Source of the DNA: Gautieria morchelliformis
Taxonomy: Eukaryota; Basidiomycota; Agaricomycetes; Gomphales; Gomphaceae
Assembly (NCBI GenBank): GCA_015179125.1
Contig: WHVA01000117.1
Coordinates: forward strand, 1 to 64,000
Length of the DNA: 64,000 nt
Reading direction: 5' to 3'
Both the position numbers and the translations under genes were made by a program. The notes below the pieces were generated by a model, which did not search any database, was not told where the DNA came from, and worked only from the letters and a program-made list of their open reading frames with translations. The stretch's first letter is position 1. The number at the start of each line of letters is the position of its first letter. This document shows positions 9,001-18,759 of this stretch, one piece after another.

Positions 9001-10416
9001 GCTACAGAGCTGGAAAAAGCCGCCACCAATATTGACAAGCTTAATGCAGAACAGAGGCGTGTCCATGATGAGATCCTCCATTCAGCCATAAATGGAGAGG
9101 GTCTTCTGTTCTTTGTCAATGGCCCTGGTGGTACAGGCAAAACTTTTACCTGGAACACCCTGGCTCATTCTATCAGAGGAAGGGGTCTTATTGTCCTATG
9201 CATTGCATCTTCAGGAATTGCAGCATTGCTTCTAATTGGGGGCAGAACATCACATGCTATGCTCAAGATTCCAATTCTGATTCATGAGGGTTCTCTATGT
9301 GACATCAAAAGAGGCTCACCATTGGCAGAACTTCTCAAGCAGGTCCATTTGATCATATGGGATGAGGTGCCTATGCAGCATCGTCATGTAGTTGAAGCTG
9401 TCGACAGAACCTGCAGGGATGTCCTAGAGCGTCCAGATCGTCCATTTGGTGGTATTACTGTGGCTTGGGGTGGATATTTCCAGCAAACTCTGCCTGTCGT
9501 TCCTCGAGGTAACAAGGAGGAGATCGTGGGTGCTTCTATCCAAAGATCTCCTTTGTGGCATCATGTCAAGGTCCTCCATCTTACTCAAAACATGCGAGTC
9601 GACCCTCATGATCCCCAGAGTGAACAATTTGCTCAGTGGCTCTCTGATGTGGGTCAGGGAAAGGATCTCCCTTTGGACAATTCATTGACACTTCCCCAGC
9701 ACATGATCTGTGGACCACAGGTGTCAGATCTCATTGCAGCTATCTATCTTAACATTGGTACTGGGGAGGCACTCCAAGACAAATACTTTTTGGAACGTGC
9801 CATCCTTTGCCCTCGCAATATGGAAATGGATGAGATTAATGCTGAGGTGCTCAATGTATTCCCTGGGGAGGAGTGTCTCTATCCCAGTGCAGACTCAGTC
9901 AAAGGAAATGAAGATGGCAATGTGTATCCTGTGGAGTATCTCAACTCACTCAACATGGGTGGGCTTCCTCCATCTCAACTCAGGCTTAAACCTGGAGTGG
10001 TACTCATGCTTCTTCGGAATATTGACCTTGGTCGTGGACTCTGCAATGGTACAAGGTTGCGTCTCATCAATATGACCAACAGGGTACTCTTTGTGAGGAT
10101 CATTTCAGGACCATTTGCAGGAGAGACTGCATTTATCCCTAGGATGACAGTGACACCCACCTCAGACCAATTGCCATTTGAGCTCCAGCGTCGCCAGTTT
10201 CCTGTCAGGCTGGCCTTTGCCATGACTATCAACAAGTCTCAAGGGCAGTCTCTTGGCACGGTAGGCATAGACTTGCGATACGTGGTATTTTCACATGGAC
10301 AGTTGTATGTTGCAGTGTCAAGAGGCACTAATTGGAACAGAGTCCATATTCTTTTAGGGGAGGGGAACAAAACTTCTAATATTGTATACAAAGAAGTGTT
10401 GCTGAAGCCTGATTAA
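6022..10416 (+). CDS. Helitron Rep-helicase (RepHel transposase), probably defective
   Basis: A 1464-residue ORF. In order: a proline-rich N-terminus; a zinc-finger-like segment with KCPKCKAWHW and a later CC pair (about residues 85-125); the HUH rolling-circle nuclease with GLPHMHLLIWF near residue 554; the paired tyrosines in YIHKYMYKG near 688-692; and a Pif1-like helicase with Walker A GPGGTGKT near 1034, Walker B IIWDEVPM, and the C-terminal INKSQGQSLG and VAVSRGTNWN motifs. RepHel proteins nick at CTRR ends and copy the element by rolling circle. Motif III reads GGYFQQ here, but GGDFQQ in Helitrons C and D. The ATG at 6022 lies after a 1-nt deletion near 6008 that uncouples the upstream proline-rich frame, so the natural start is upstream and this ORF is 5' truncated. 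Confidence 0.93.
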   Translation: MLPQPPHPPAHPRAPPLPLPHQPAPQQPVPPVAPVPPVPPHPLHPPAPPQPPPLPPPPPMPLRNLPLARRPLIEKQIAPHDLGAMDDKCPKCKAWHWKAERLADSTIAEPKFGICCSKGQIHLELLMEPPEPLKTLLASQDRRGKQFREKIRNYNAALAFVSVGVNIDDKVMSRHGPYVFKIQGGLYHIHGALLPAEGQDRAPSYAQLYFYDPAEALRRRQHNNRFDPLDSDVLSDLQEMMQAHNPLVPIYQQAMERLRNQPDRLTVEARLTYRAHTDQRRYNIPTADEIAIVLPGEGVPGGTRDIVIQLRGGELQRIQAEHALYAPLHYVLLFPRGESGWDWDIPRIDQALPRQGQEGEEEEDPSSDRRVTMSKYYRYRLFPREGEAETLFLAGKLFQQYIVDAWAATEQQKLNWIKYHQHELRAEVYNQMIDTFGPEDNQANPANLGQKVILPATFTGSARDMNENFQNSMAITRKHGPADVFVTMTANPQWKEIKDALKPGQTPSDRPDLVARVFHLKKEQLIKRIMKDGILGRTVARVHVIEFQKRGLPHMHLLIWFKEEDKIRTPEAVDALVWAVFPDQQEHPRLYKLVCDLMTHGPCGQARPRASCMTEGKCSKHFPKEFREVTSVTEDGYPQYHRPNDGRQHNVRGNIMDNRDVVPYCPTLLLEFECHINVEPTFNVRSIKYIHKYMYKGPDRTTMTINKERDEVKQYLDARYVSSHEGAWRLLEYKMHVQVPPVMALPVHLPGQHNVIFDPHMDPGMALQRAEDAKTMLMAYFEANDRYPEARELLYVEFPEHYVWKKQAKWWQPRQRGFSLGPLHFASPASGERFYLQTLLTVVRGATSFEELRSFDGDLCPTYKAACLARGLLEDDSEWTQCLQEAAHIQTGFQLRRLFVTILLQCNPARPAQIWEEFQEHICDDLEYQLQNRHGIHHPTNDQIYDFGLFLIDKIICQGGKSLDEFPDMPQIMGHWEGLVGNRWIAEQRDYDPATELEKAATNIDKLNAEQRRVHDEILHSAINGEGLLFFVNGPGGTGKTFTWNTLAHSIRGRGLIVLCIASSGIAALLLIGGRTSHAMLKIPILIHEGSLCDIKRGSPLAELLKQVHLIIWDEVPMQHRHVVEAVDRTCRDVLERPDRPFGGITVAWGGYFQQTLPVVPRGNKEEIVGASIQRSPLWHHVKVLHLTQNMRVDPHDPQSEQFAQWLSDVGQGKDLPLDNSLTLPQHMICGPQVSDLIAAIYLNIGTGEALQDKYFLERAILCPRNMEMDEINAEVLNVFPGEECLYPSADSVKGNEDGNVYPVEYLNSLNMGGLPPSQLRLKPGVVLMLLRNIDLGRGLCNGTRLRLINMTNRVLFVRIISGPFAGETAFIPRMTVTPTSDQLPFELQRRQFPVRLAFAMTINKSQGQSLGTVGIDLRYVVFSHGQLYVAVSRGTNWNRVHILLGEGNKTSNIVYKEVLLKPD

Positions 10417-10514
10417 ATATGTATTTCCATTTGTATTTAATGTATGTAGTTTCATTTCACCAAATAATTCTTTGATTCTATTAACTACCCATGTGCAATG
10501 TTAACCCTAAATAA

Positions 10515-10544
10515 CCCGGTGCGAAGCACGGGTCTATTGGCTAG
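10515..10544 (+). other. Helitron B 3' terminal hairpin and CTAG end
   Basis: A 7-bp stem with one bulged G and a GAA loop, then TCTATTGG and CTAG. The next base is T, as expected for insertion between A and T. The mirror copy ends at 45977 in Helitron C. Confidence 0.85.
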
Positions 10545-10738
10545 TGAAACTGTATTGTCATTGCAGTTTCATTGTACGTAATTCTTTGCCACTGAACTGT
10601 GGAAGAGCTGAATCGAGTCGAATTCAACGTAGGTCCCCGCCCATTTAGTACCTACTCATATAAGTTCGGTACCCATATGACTTACAACGTACTGAGCATA
10701 GTACTACTGCGCTGCAGACAAACTTCGCCGCCGCTGCT

Positions 10739-11529
10739 ATGGCCACATTACTTTTCATACTGCTGGGTGTTCTTCGACTGACATCCGTTGCAAATACTGT
10801 CACGCAACTACCGTTCTCACAAATGGATAATCAACTACAGGTGAACCTACGAATCGAGGGTGCCCTTCACACCATCTTCGAAGGCCCCGTTGTCACCAGG
10901 GTCCATAACGTGACTACACACTCCAGTAACGGGACCCATCACTGTGATGGCACAAATCATGGTGCACACCCGAATCCTGGGCCCACGGCTACGGGCGCCC
11001 TTGATGATGCCAATGCGACGAGTGCCTTTGGGTGGGATGCGTATGTATATCTACTCTAGTAACTCTAATATCTCAGATCTCATGCATCATGCCCTTGACA
11101 GCCAGTTCAACCCGGGGTTCGACGATTTTTTCATAACAAGCATTGGCGACTCTAGCAACGTGGCTTGTCAAAGCTGAGGTCTCATAGTGAATTACAAATT
11201 AGCACAAGTTGGTGGATGCCAGGTGCAAGTCCAGCAGAATGATCAAGTCCTATGGGCGTTTGGTGTCTTCGGAAAGGGGCATTTCCTGAATCTCACTGGC
11301 CCTTCAACCGCACGGCAAAATGAGTCTATCAGAGTAGCTGTCACCGATGCGTCCAGTGGCCTGCCCATTGCGGGTGCTTGTCTCGAACACTGGCAGCCCT
11401 TTCAGGGCAATGACAGATGGATTCGGGTACGCGGATGTGATATTTAGTGATGTAGGAGTGAAGAGTCTCAAGGCTGAAAGGTCAGACTCTGTTCGTTCGA
11501 ACACCCTTCGAGTCAACGTTACAATTTGA
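10739..11529 (+). pseudogene. Broken gene for a secreted fungal surface protein
   Basis: It starts with a signal-peptide-like MATLLFILLGVLRLTSVANT, then a region with VNLRIEGALHTIFEG and HHCDGTN, a likely intron near 11039-11077, and a C-terminal Ig-like part (GGCQVQVQQNDQVLWAFGVF, later LRVNVTI). Recalled fungal homologues have one uninterrupted protein of about 230 residues with the same blocks. Two breaks are visible: a TGA where a Trp codon is expected (about 11174-11176, before GLIVNYKLAQ) and a frameshift between IAGA (about 11365) and DGFGYADVIF (about 11410). It starts about 195 bp from the Helitron B 3' end. The family name is uncertain. Confidence 0.6.
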
Positions 11530-12322
11530 ATTGCTTAGTCAGTCCGGGCTAATATTCTTGTGACGAGCTAATTCTTGTGATGTACATACATCTTACTGTA
11601 CGCTTGCTTGCTCAAATTAGGACTCATATCATGTCTTTGTCCTTTGCTTTCATGTTCGTAGGCGCAATCCGCGCGACTCGACTCGTGTCTCCAGTACTAT
11701 CTTAAATTCTTTGAATATCCTGAACACACCCAGGGAGCGTACCATTATGTACCAGTAGTACTGGCTCCTCATATCAGCTTTGTCTATGCAGACCTGAGAC
11801 AAGTCTCCACTGTCTCGACGATCCTAGGACGGTCACGGTGTCGCTGACAGCCCAGTGCCACATGGACACTAGTACTACCTCCCACACACAGTGCAGCCGG
11901 GATACATGTCCTTGGACTGTTGGTCGTTGAGCTAGGTTCTAACTACAGACACACGACTTGGTTTCTTTCTGGTTTTTGCTCTGAACCCATCATCATAGAC
12001 TTAGAGTGCAATTGACTCGGAGACATCGCTACTACTAGGGTCCTTGTAAGCGATTTCTGGCCCATCGACGTGTGCTATTGGCCACTATAAAAGGAAAGAA
12101 AGGGGGGGTTGCGTGATCTGGCTGCGGAGAAAGGGGATACTTACAACGTTGAACGCAGTGACAAATCCCATGGCAAGTAACTCCCTGAGGAAACGTTTAA
12201 TTTGCACGACGTCCTGCAGGAACTGGCTATTTTATCATATTAAGCCTACAGCTCTGGCAAGTAAATAAATACAGGGGTTTTATTCCCCTCTCCCTCCCCC
12301 TCCGACCTGATTTCAACTACCC
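11530..12322. other. Intergenic, no gene recognised
   Basis: No supported ORF or RNA gene. A CCCCTCTCC-type pyrimidine run at 12285-12305, directly before the next start codon, resembles a fungal transcription-start pyrimidine tract. Confidence 0.5.
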
Positions 12323-13227
12323 ATGTCTTTCTTCTCAAGGCTTCGCAGAGGCTCTACGGCCACAGATCCCTACGCCAGCAGGTCAGTATATCCTGGCTCT
12401 GCGCGTAGGAGACATGAACGTCACAATCGACGGCGATATGATCCTGGGGAAACTGTCTCGCATGCCGTCTCCGTCGAGAGCATCCCTTACCTTCCCTCAG
12501 AGACCACACGCGGAGCCTCTTCTGAGGTTTCGCTGCGTTCCGAATATACGCACTTGGATAACGACACATCCCGCTACCCCAAATGGTCGACCCCTACCTC
12601 CAGTGCCCCGAGCTCAACTAACCAACGGAGGGGAGAAAGACACAATGATCTGACAGACAGTACGTCAATGTTTAGTATAATATGCCCCATCATCGTTAAC
12701 GTTGTGTGCGTGTCCCAGACGGGCGGATGGTGGAGAGCCAGATATCTCCTATGGTTGCTTTTGCGACATTATCCGTCACGTGGGACGTCCGTGAGCCTCC
12801 AGCACGCATGCGCCAATACCTAAATCCTCGTTATGCCAATGATATTATGATGCCTGCTTTGTCGACACAGGCACAATATTTGTGCATCGTCTCCCATGAC
12901 TTTCCCTGGACGGTCGCTATATCGACCAACGACGGCCGTCCCCTCACTGTTATCGACGTACTTGAAGCTTTGTACGAGAGCTTTATGAAGGAGGTGCGAC
13001 GTTCCGAATGGGCGCTGGCAACCGACATGCAGAAGTATATCACCCTCAAGGCAAACAAAGATCGTCGTCGTGCCGAGTTGCCAATGCGTATCAGGAGAGT
13101 AGACTGGCTTGGTGCCAGGTGCATGTTTCGTGGACTGGTAAGGGACAGTGAATTGGTCAACAAGCGGCTGATGCCTGGTGATCATCCTGAGGAGATGTGG
13201 GCTGTCCGGTTTGGGTCAATGCATTGA
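12323..13227 (+). CDS. DUF6699-like protein, copy 1
   Basis: Two exons (12323-12659, 12719-13227) join in frame to 281 residues. The intron has donor GTACGT and acceptor CCCAG. The N-terminal third is basic and Ser/Arg-rich and probably disordered. The C-terminal half carries the pattern I associate with the basidiomycete DUF6699 domain: VSHDFPWTVAIS, VIDVLEALYESFM, a basic stretch, then RVDWLGARCMFRGL. No enzyme motif, signal peptide or membrane segment is visible and the function is unknown. A divergent paralogue lies at 17054-17795 on the other strand. Confidence 0.75.
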
Positions 13228-13588
13228 TGCCTCGTGCTTCTACATCAAGGTTTCACCTGTCGTATTCTTTAGCGTGGTCTCCCCGGGCTTGACCGTGGGG
13301 TTGAGGGTATTGCCAAGTAACTATTAGCGAGACACCCAAAAGTAGAGACCATCCCATCTGGCAATGTAATGGTATTTGCTATAATGGTGACAAATTCACC
13401 GCATACGCTCACTTGGAAAATTTCTTTTCTTTCACCATACTAGTATGGTGTAAAGCTTTGCCTTAGGTTCGTGGTCGGTTCGTGGTAAACACGCGACGCG
13501 TCGAACCACGTGACCATGACTACCGGCACCCACACAGCCAAACCGCAGCCCCTAACTCGCAGAAGACTACCAGTGCGAAGTCGTCACC
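13228..13588. other. Intergenic spacer with an 18-bp perfect palindrome
   Basis: CACCATACTAGTATGGTG (13433-13450) equals its own reverse complement. It lies about 140 bp upstream of the ATG3 start codon and could be a dimeric-factor site or an incidental hairpin. Nothing else is recognised here. Confidence 0.5.
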
Positions 13589-15148
13589 ATGCATGCGATT
13601 CAGGTGTGTGTCCTTCAGCTTATCATGGTATAAAACTCATATACTGCACAGCAACAATTCTGGGCGGTGCGCGAGTATCTTAGTCCGGTGTGGCACCTTC
13701 CGTCCGACTGCACACGGCCGCTGGCTGACCGACTGCTTTCTACCAGGTACTGAAGGAGAGCAAGTTTAAAGAACATGGAAGAATCACCCCAGGTAAGACG
13801 CTATGTGGCATGATGAACCCTAATGTTCACTCCATCGTGCTAGAGGAGTTTGTTGCTGCCGGGGACTTTTTAACTTACAAGTTTCCGGTTTGGTCATGGT
13901 AAGGCGACATTGCATGGATTGCTGTGTAGTCGAAGGCTCATCTGTATACAGGGAAAAAGGCGAGCCCTCTAAATCCCGGGACTACCTTCCCGCAGATAAG
14001 CAGTATCTGGTAACGCATGGAGGTTTGTGGTTCTAAAGCACATACCTTTGGGTTCCTGATTTCGCGATGGCAGTATCATGCCTCCGTCGGGCGACTTCCT
14101 TGGCATACACGGACGCTGACGAAGACGCGGAACGTCTTATCTCTTTTGCAGATAGCGGATCAAAGGATAATGACGATGAATGGGTCGAGACTCATGCTGG
14201 TCGAGGTTTGCGCATATTCATCTCTCCGTTAATTTTTTTCAGTAAATGATGCTTGCGTTGTAGCATCCGTAGATCCAGCTGCTAATCCAGGCGACATCGA
14301 AGACATTCCAGACTTTGATGGACCCTCCTCCATCTCCAATAATCTTGATTCGCTCAACATTAGTGGTGATGGGCCATCCAAGGTCGATGGCGACGTCTCC
14401 GCAGATATACCAGACATGGATGATATACCCGATATGGAAGAGGAAGGGCTTGAAGGAGTCGATGATGAAGCAACAGCCAGGCCAGCGGCTGCCTCAGCGG
14501 CGTAAGTCGAATCTCCGTTAGATTTCAGTGTTGATTGCGAGTTGTACTGACCTGCTGTAGTGAAGTTGAAATAGCCAAAGGAAATTTGCTACAGGTCCGA
14601 ACGTACGACGTCATGATTACTTATGATAAATATTATCAAACACCACGTGTGTGGTTATTGGGTTATGATGAGGTACATTTTTTTAGTTGTTTGCAGTAGG
14701 CTTCGATTTCATGAGATTTGTTTTACAGAATGGCATACCTTTGACAACACCACAAATCTTCCAGGATGTAGCTGCCGACCATGCATTGAAAACCGTCACC
14801 ATTGAACCATTTCCTCACAGTAACATGCAGACTGCATCAGTCCATCCTTGCAAACACGCAAGTGTGATGAAAAAGGTCATTGAACGCATGAATGCAGGCG
14901 TCGTGGAGGAGCAGCAGCGCAGTGCTCGGTCATCGGGCGGGAAAGAAGGTGGAAAGAGGAAGTGGCTCCTTCGGAAAGTCCCCGGATCCGGAGGGGAGGA
15001 TGGCAAGAAGGCAGTTGCCGTCCCTGATGGTGTGGCTGAAGGGGAGGAGATAGAAGGCATGAGGGTCGACTTCTACCTGGTCGTGTTCCTCAAGTTCATT
15101 GCGTCCATTATACCGACGATCGAGGTTGATTCAACCACGGCTTTCTGA
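13589..15148 (+). CDS. ATG3: Autophagy E2-like enzyme Atg3
   Basis: Nine exons: 13589-13603, 13652-13687, 13747-13792, 13844-13898, 13952-14022, 14074-14205, 14243-14501, 14561-14672, 14729-15148. They join in frame to 381 residues. Atg3 takes Atg8 from Atg7 and transfers it to phosphatidylethanolamine on the phagophore. Visible hallmarks: N-terminus [37 protein letters not shown], an acidic flexible region ([14 protein letters not shown]), WLLGYDENG, the catalytic Cys in HPCKHA (about residue 283, codon 14849-14851) and the C-terminus [20 protein letters not shown]. The start was chosen because MHAIQQQ is the usual basidiomycete N-terminus and the other exons follow in frame. It converges with the LYAR gene across about 115 bp. 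No defect seen. Confidence 0.96.
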
Positions 15149-15263
15149 AGGATAAATCATGATTCTGGATACCCTGATGGCACATGTAATGATAAGAGTC
15201 GAATTAAATTCGCATGAATGAACCCATGAAGGATAAATGCAAGAAACACCGAGATTAATGTGA

Positions 15264-16803
15264 TCATAACACCGCCACCCTCTTCTTTTTATGTTTCTTC
15301 TTCTCGCTCGCAGCTTCCTCCGCTATTACATCTTCCTGTTCCTCGGCCTCTCTTTTCCGCTTCTTTGACTTTTTCTCAGTCGATGTTAGAGTAGCATCTA
15401 ACACGCCGTTGACCTCTGGCTCGCCACTGGGCATTTCCGACTTACGCTTCTTCTTCTTCTTCTTCTCCTCCCCATCATCCATCACGTCCGCATCAGTCGT
15501 GGGAGCCTCGATAGGTGCGTCTGGCGCCGACCCCTCTGTGTCGACCATGTCAGTGTCCTTATGCTTCTTTTCCTTCTTTGATTTCTTTGATTTCTTAGGG
15601 ACTTCATCTCCTGTGACTTCTGCAGGTAATGATGACGCAAGGTCGACACTATTCAAAACCTGAGTCAAGGGGATAAGAATCAGCTATAACATCACAATCG
15701 GAAAGTATGGTATGAACTTCAGATGGGACAGCCGACTGATGTTTATCCTTCTTTTCCTTCCTGTCCTTCTTAGACTTTTTCGGTTTTTCATCTTTTGTGC
15801 CTACCGCAGGTAGTGGTTGTGAGACAGCAGAAGAGTCGATGCCATTTACGCCCAACTGTTGTCAAGAGGTTCAACAAGTAACATGGTATTGAAGAAAGCA
15901 CAAACCTCCAGTGTAAGAGCCTTCTCGGCGTTGTCTTTCTTGTCCTTCTTTTCCTTCTTTTCCTTCTTCCTCTTGTCTCTATCTCTGGCCACCGGCCCTT
16001 CCCGTGACATATGGTCATCAGCGCCCTGATTGACAGTCTAAAATATGAGTCAATATCGTATACCTTGATATAAGGCACCTTAATTATGTAACTGACCTCA
16101 ACATGCGGTGTATTTGTCGCTTCAGACTTGCGCTTCTTGTGCGTTTTCGGCTCTTCTTTCGGTACCGGTTCGATCGCAGCATCGGGGACAACCGTGCTAA
16201 TTTTTTCATATTGCGAGGGCGGAGCTGTCACTGGAGACATTCGTGGTGGGGTGCCCAAAGGTGTGCCGTTAGCTCCGGTGGCTTGCGATCGTGGGGGCCT
16301 GTTCCAAGAGCCTCCCTGACCTTGAAACTTACCCCCTGGGCCGTTTCTATATGTATTTTCTCGGTCGCCTCCATTCTAGTACGTGTCAGGCAAATGAAAC
16401 CGCGAGTTTGCGAACGCGCACGGACTGACAGGCTTTGGTCTGTACAATGACTTTTGGTATTTCTCCGCCTCTGAGATACACGACGTGTGGCCTGTAAAAT
16501 ATAACAGTAAGTAGCATCGACATCACCCATGGAAATATGCTGTTACCTTTCCAATCAAAGGGTGTTGGGAATGTCTTCGAGCAATCTATGCAGGTAAAGG
16601 ATGCGCCGCAACGGGCCCGATGTTGGTCGAGTTTTGGCTTCTTAACTACGTCCGCGCAACCTTGTACGGCAACGAGGGTGGTAAAGATAAAGATCATTAT
16701 GCAAACTTGGCTGGCAGGGCTCTTACCGTCACATCTAAAGTTGAAATTATTAGTGTCCGTGGAGGTCGGGCATTGACGATTGGACTCACTGAAATGACAC
16801 CAT
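15264..16803 (-). CDS. LYAR-type C2HC zinc-finger nucleolar protein
   Basis: Eight exons on the - strand: 16790-16803, 16727-16734, 16547-16660, 16430-16491, 16097-16375, 15906-16037, 15718-15855, 15264-15659. They join in frame to 380 residues. The N-terminus MVSFQCDGCADVVKKPKLDQ, followed by FTCIDCSKTF and a later HTSC, is the paired LYAR zinc finger. The rest is low complexity with long Lys/Glu runs (EKKKKKKRKSE, SEKKKHKKKR), typical of nucleolar localisation. LYAR proteins bind nucleic acid and act in ribosome biogenesis and growth control; the yeast/fungal role is less clear. Exon 2 is only 8 nt (ATGTGACG), yet it supplies the Cys-Asp of the first finger and keeps the frame. Confidence 0.92.
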
Positions 16804-17053
16804 ACTCTCCTCCACGAAAGCCTTGCCCTATGTCCACCGGAAATCGTGGTATAGTCACTTAGAAAACTTTCTCAACTTGGGAAGATGCTTTGATTCCGCG
16901 GCGGCGGCGCGGCTCTCCCCGCCTCAGCCCACGACTCCGTTCACAAGTCTCGAAATGGGAATAACAACAATGTTCGTGAAAGTTCGTCGATGTACGTACA
17001 TTGAGAATATCGTCCAGCGGTATGTGTATGTAAGTAAGTCTGTATAAAATTCC

Positions 17054-17795
17054 TCACCGGGACCCAAACTTGATTACCCACGTATCTGGCCACAAATCAT
17101 CCTCTGGCAGGAGCCTCTCCGCGCCCAGCCCATCATCCTTAGTTATGCCTTTAAAGTAGATTCTGGACCCAAGCCAGTCAATCCTCCGTATTCGTCCCAG
17201 GCTTACACTACCGCCCCTCCGATTCCGGTTCGCCCTGATCATCGAAGACTTCTTTGTATCGTCGGCCAGCGTCCACTCAGAGGAAGTGAGAGGGACGCTC
17301 AAGCCAACGTATATCGCGTTGAATACATCGGCGCAAGTGAGGACGCTCTGCTTGCGGTTTGAGACCTCCAGCGTCCATGGGAAGTCATGGGAAATAAGGC
17401 GAAGTTGGCGAGCACCATTCGAGGTTGCCGGTTCCGTTACTTCGCTCGATGGGAGTGTTGTCCCAGGGGCGAGCCGTGCATCAAATATGGCGTTGGTTTC
17501 AGTGGCAAGCAATGAATGTACGGCTGGTCCCGTTCGCCGAGGACGGGTGGAGGGGCTTGTGCCAGCACCTGTGAAGGAAATGACTATAAGCGCGTCTGTC
17601 AAATCTCATGAAAACCCACTAACGTCGGGACTGGCGCGCGATAGGTTCCTCAATCACTGTAATAGCTGGATCCCATGATACATTGCGTGTCATGAACTTG
17701 AAGGGATTTACTTTGGTGCTGCCACTGGAGGGGAGCGACGTGTCTGGGGTAATCTGGAAAGAATCCGCCCGGTGGTGAAGACTTGGACGAGGCAT
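17054..17795 (-). CDS. DUF6699-like protein, copy 2
   Basis: Two exons (17624-17795, 17054-17568) give 228 residues. ATG 17793-17795 was chosen because an in-frame TGA lies shortly upstream. The first exon includes NVSWDPAITVIEEP. The second has LISHDFPWTLEVSNR, CADVFNAIYVGLS, SSEWTLADDTKKS and RIRRIDWLGSRIYFKGITKD, parallel to copy 1 at 12323-13227. The conserved core is HDFPWT...DV..A.Y...EW.LA...RR..R.DWLG....F.G. Function unknown. It is transcribed in the same direction as LYAR, about 250 bp upstream of it. Confidence 0.75.
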
Positions 17796-18759
17796 CTCTG
17801 GCAGGGTTTGGTCAAGTCAAGACAGAGGAAACGATCCGCGACCATTTATACGTCTGGTCTTGTCCAAGTCGCAGTCGAGCACCCTTCTCGAAGCTCTGAC
17901 TTTCGATACTTGGACCCTCGTTTATCTCAGGAGGAGCATCAAAGACGTGTGGAGATCTTTTAAGTCGAGGTCCCTATACGGACATCAAAGGAACGTCGAT
18001 TCACGTAAGTGCTTGTCCCTTTCTGGCAGACGCCTTCGCTTCCGGTACTCGCCTTACTCAAAGACGCACGCTGGATGTTTGGCAATTTACACGGATGAGG
18101 CTATTCTTCCCAGCCGCACGTCGAGCGCCTCAGGAATTTGTAGTCGGCAACTTATTCTAAGTGTAGACGGGGGTGATTTCGTGTTGTTCCACGAGGCGGG
18201 GTGCTCTTTGCGCCTACCGCCGACGATTGGACAGAGCACCCCCTTGATTACGCACCCAGTGGCGTGCCCCCTTCGATGTACAGCTATATTCATGTGCCTC
18301 AATTATTTTGCTACGTAGCGAATTCGAATTTGGCGAGCGATATTTTGAGCAAACTCTAGAGCTTAAAGCCAAAGCCGCCATGCCAAAGGGCACTCAACCA
18401 TGTGTGATAATTATAAGGCGGAGCGGGATGGTGCAAGGCCTGACTACTAATAGCCATCCCCTTGTATGAACTTCTAAAGCGTTCAAGAACGACGTGAGGG
18501 ATTAAATCAATTTGCATATCGCACAAGGTTGTGCTGTACGTCGCGGCCCGTCTACCATACGGTGTCTGTGGTAAACTTGTAGTTGCGCCAGACATGCGTC
18601 TTAGGTATTAGGAAAGTGTCGGTCGTTGGAGTCATCATCAGTAGTGTTCCGAGAGCCGCGTGACATTTGATTAAGGAAACTGGCGTGACGCGTGACACAA
18701 GAGCAACATGACCCGGTAACCGGCTTCAAGCTTCAAGCTTCAACGCTCAACGCTCAGCC
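17796..18759. other. Intergenic, no gene recognised
   Basis: Only short open frames without recognisable family motifs. The last 40 bp before the next start codon hold short direct repeats (CTTCAAG three times, CAACGCT-type twice). Confidence 0.4.

Larger units (their letters stand above)
3762..10544 (+). mobile_element. Helitron B (Rep-helicase family 1)
   Basis: The 5' end TCTATAGTATAAAG abuts the CTAG of element E. The 3' end has a hairpin (stem CCCG-TGC / GCA-CGGG with one bulged G and a GAA loop, 10515-10532), then 8 nt and CTAG at 10541-10544, followed by host T. It contains a repetitive leader, a 58-nt intron and the Rep-helicase ORF. It is nearly identical to Helitron C in inverse orientation. 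Relative to C it lacks one G near 6008, shifting the proline-rich N-terminal frame, and has a Tyr in place of the motif III Asp (codon 9475-9477). It is therefore a recent but probably defective copy. Confidence 0.92.

Noticed and set aside
13604..13651. Alternative ATG3 start further upstream
   Set aside because: The upstream frame beginning at 13482 lacks Atg3 sequence. MHAIQQQ at 13589 joins all downstream exons.
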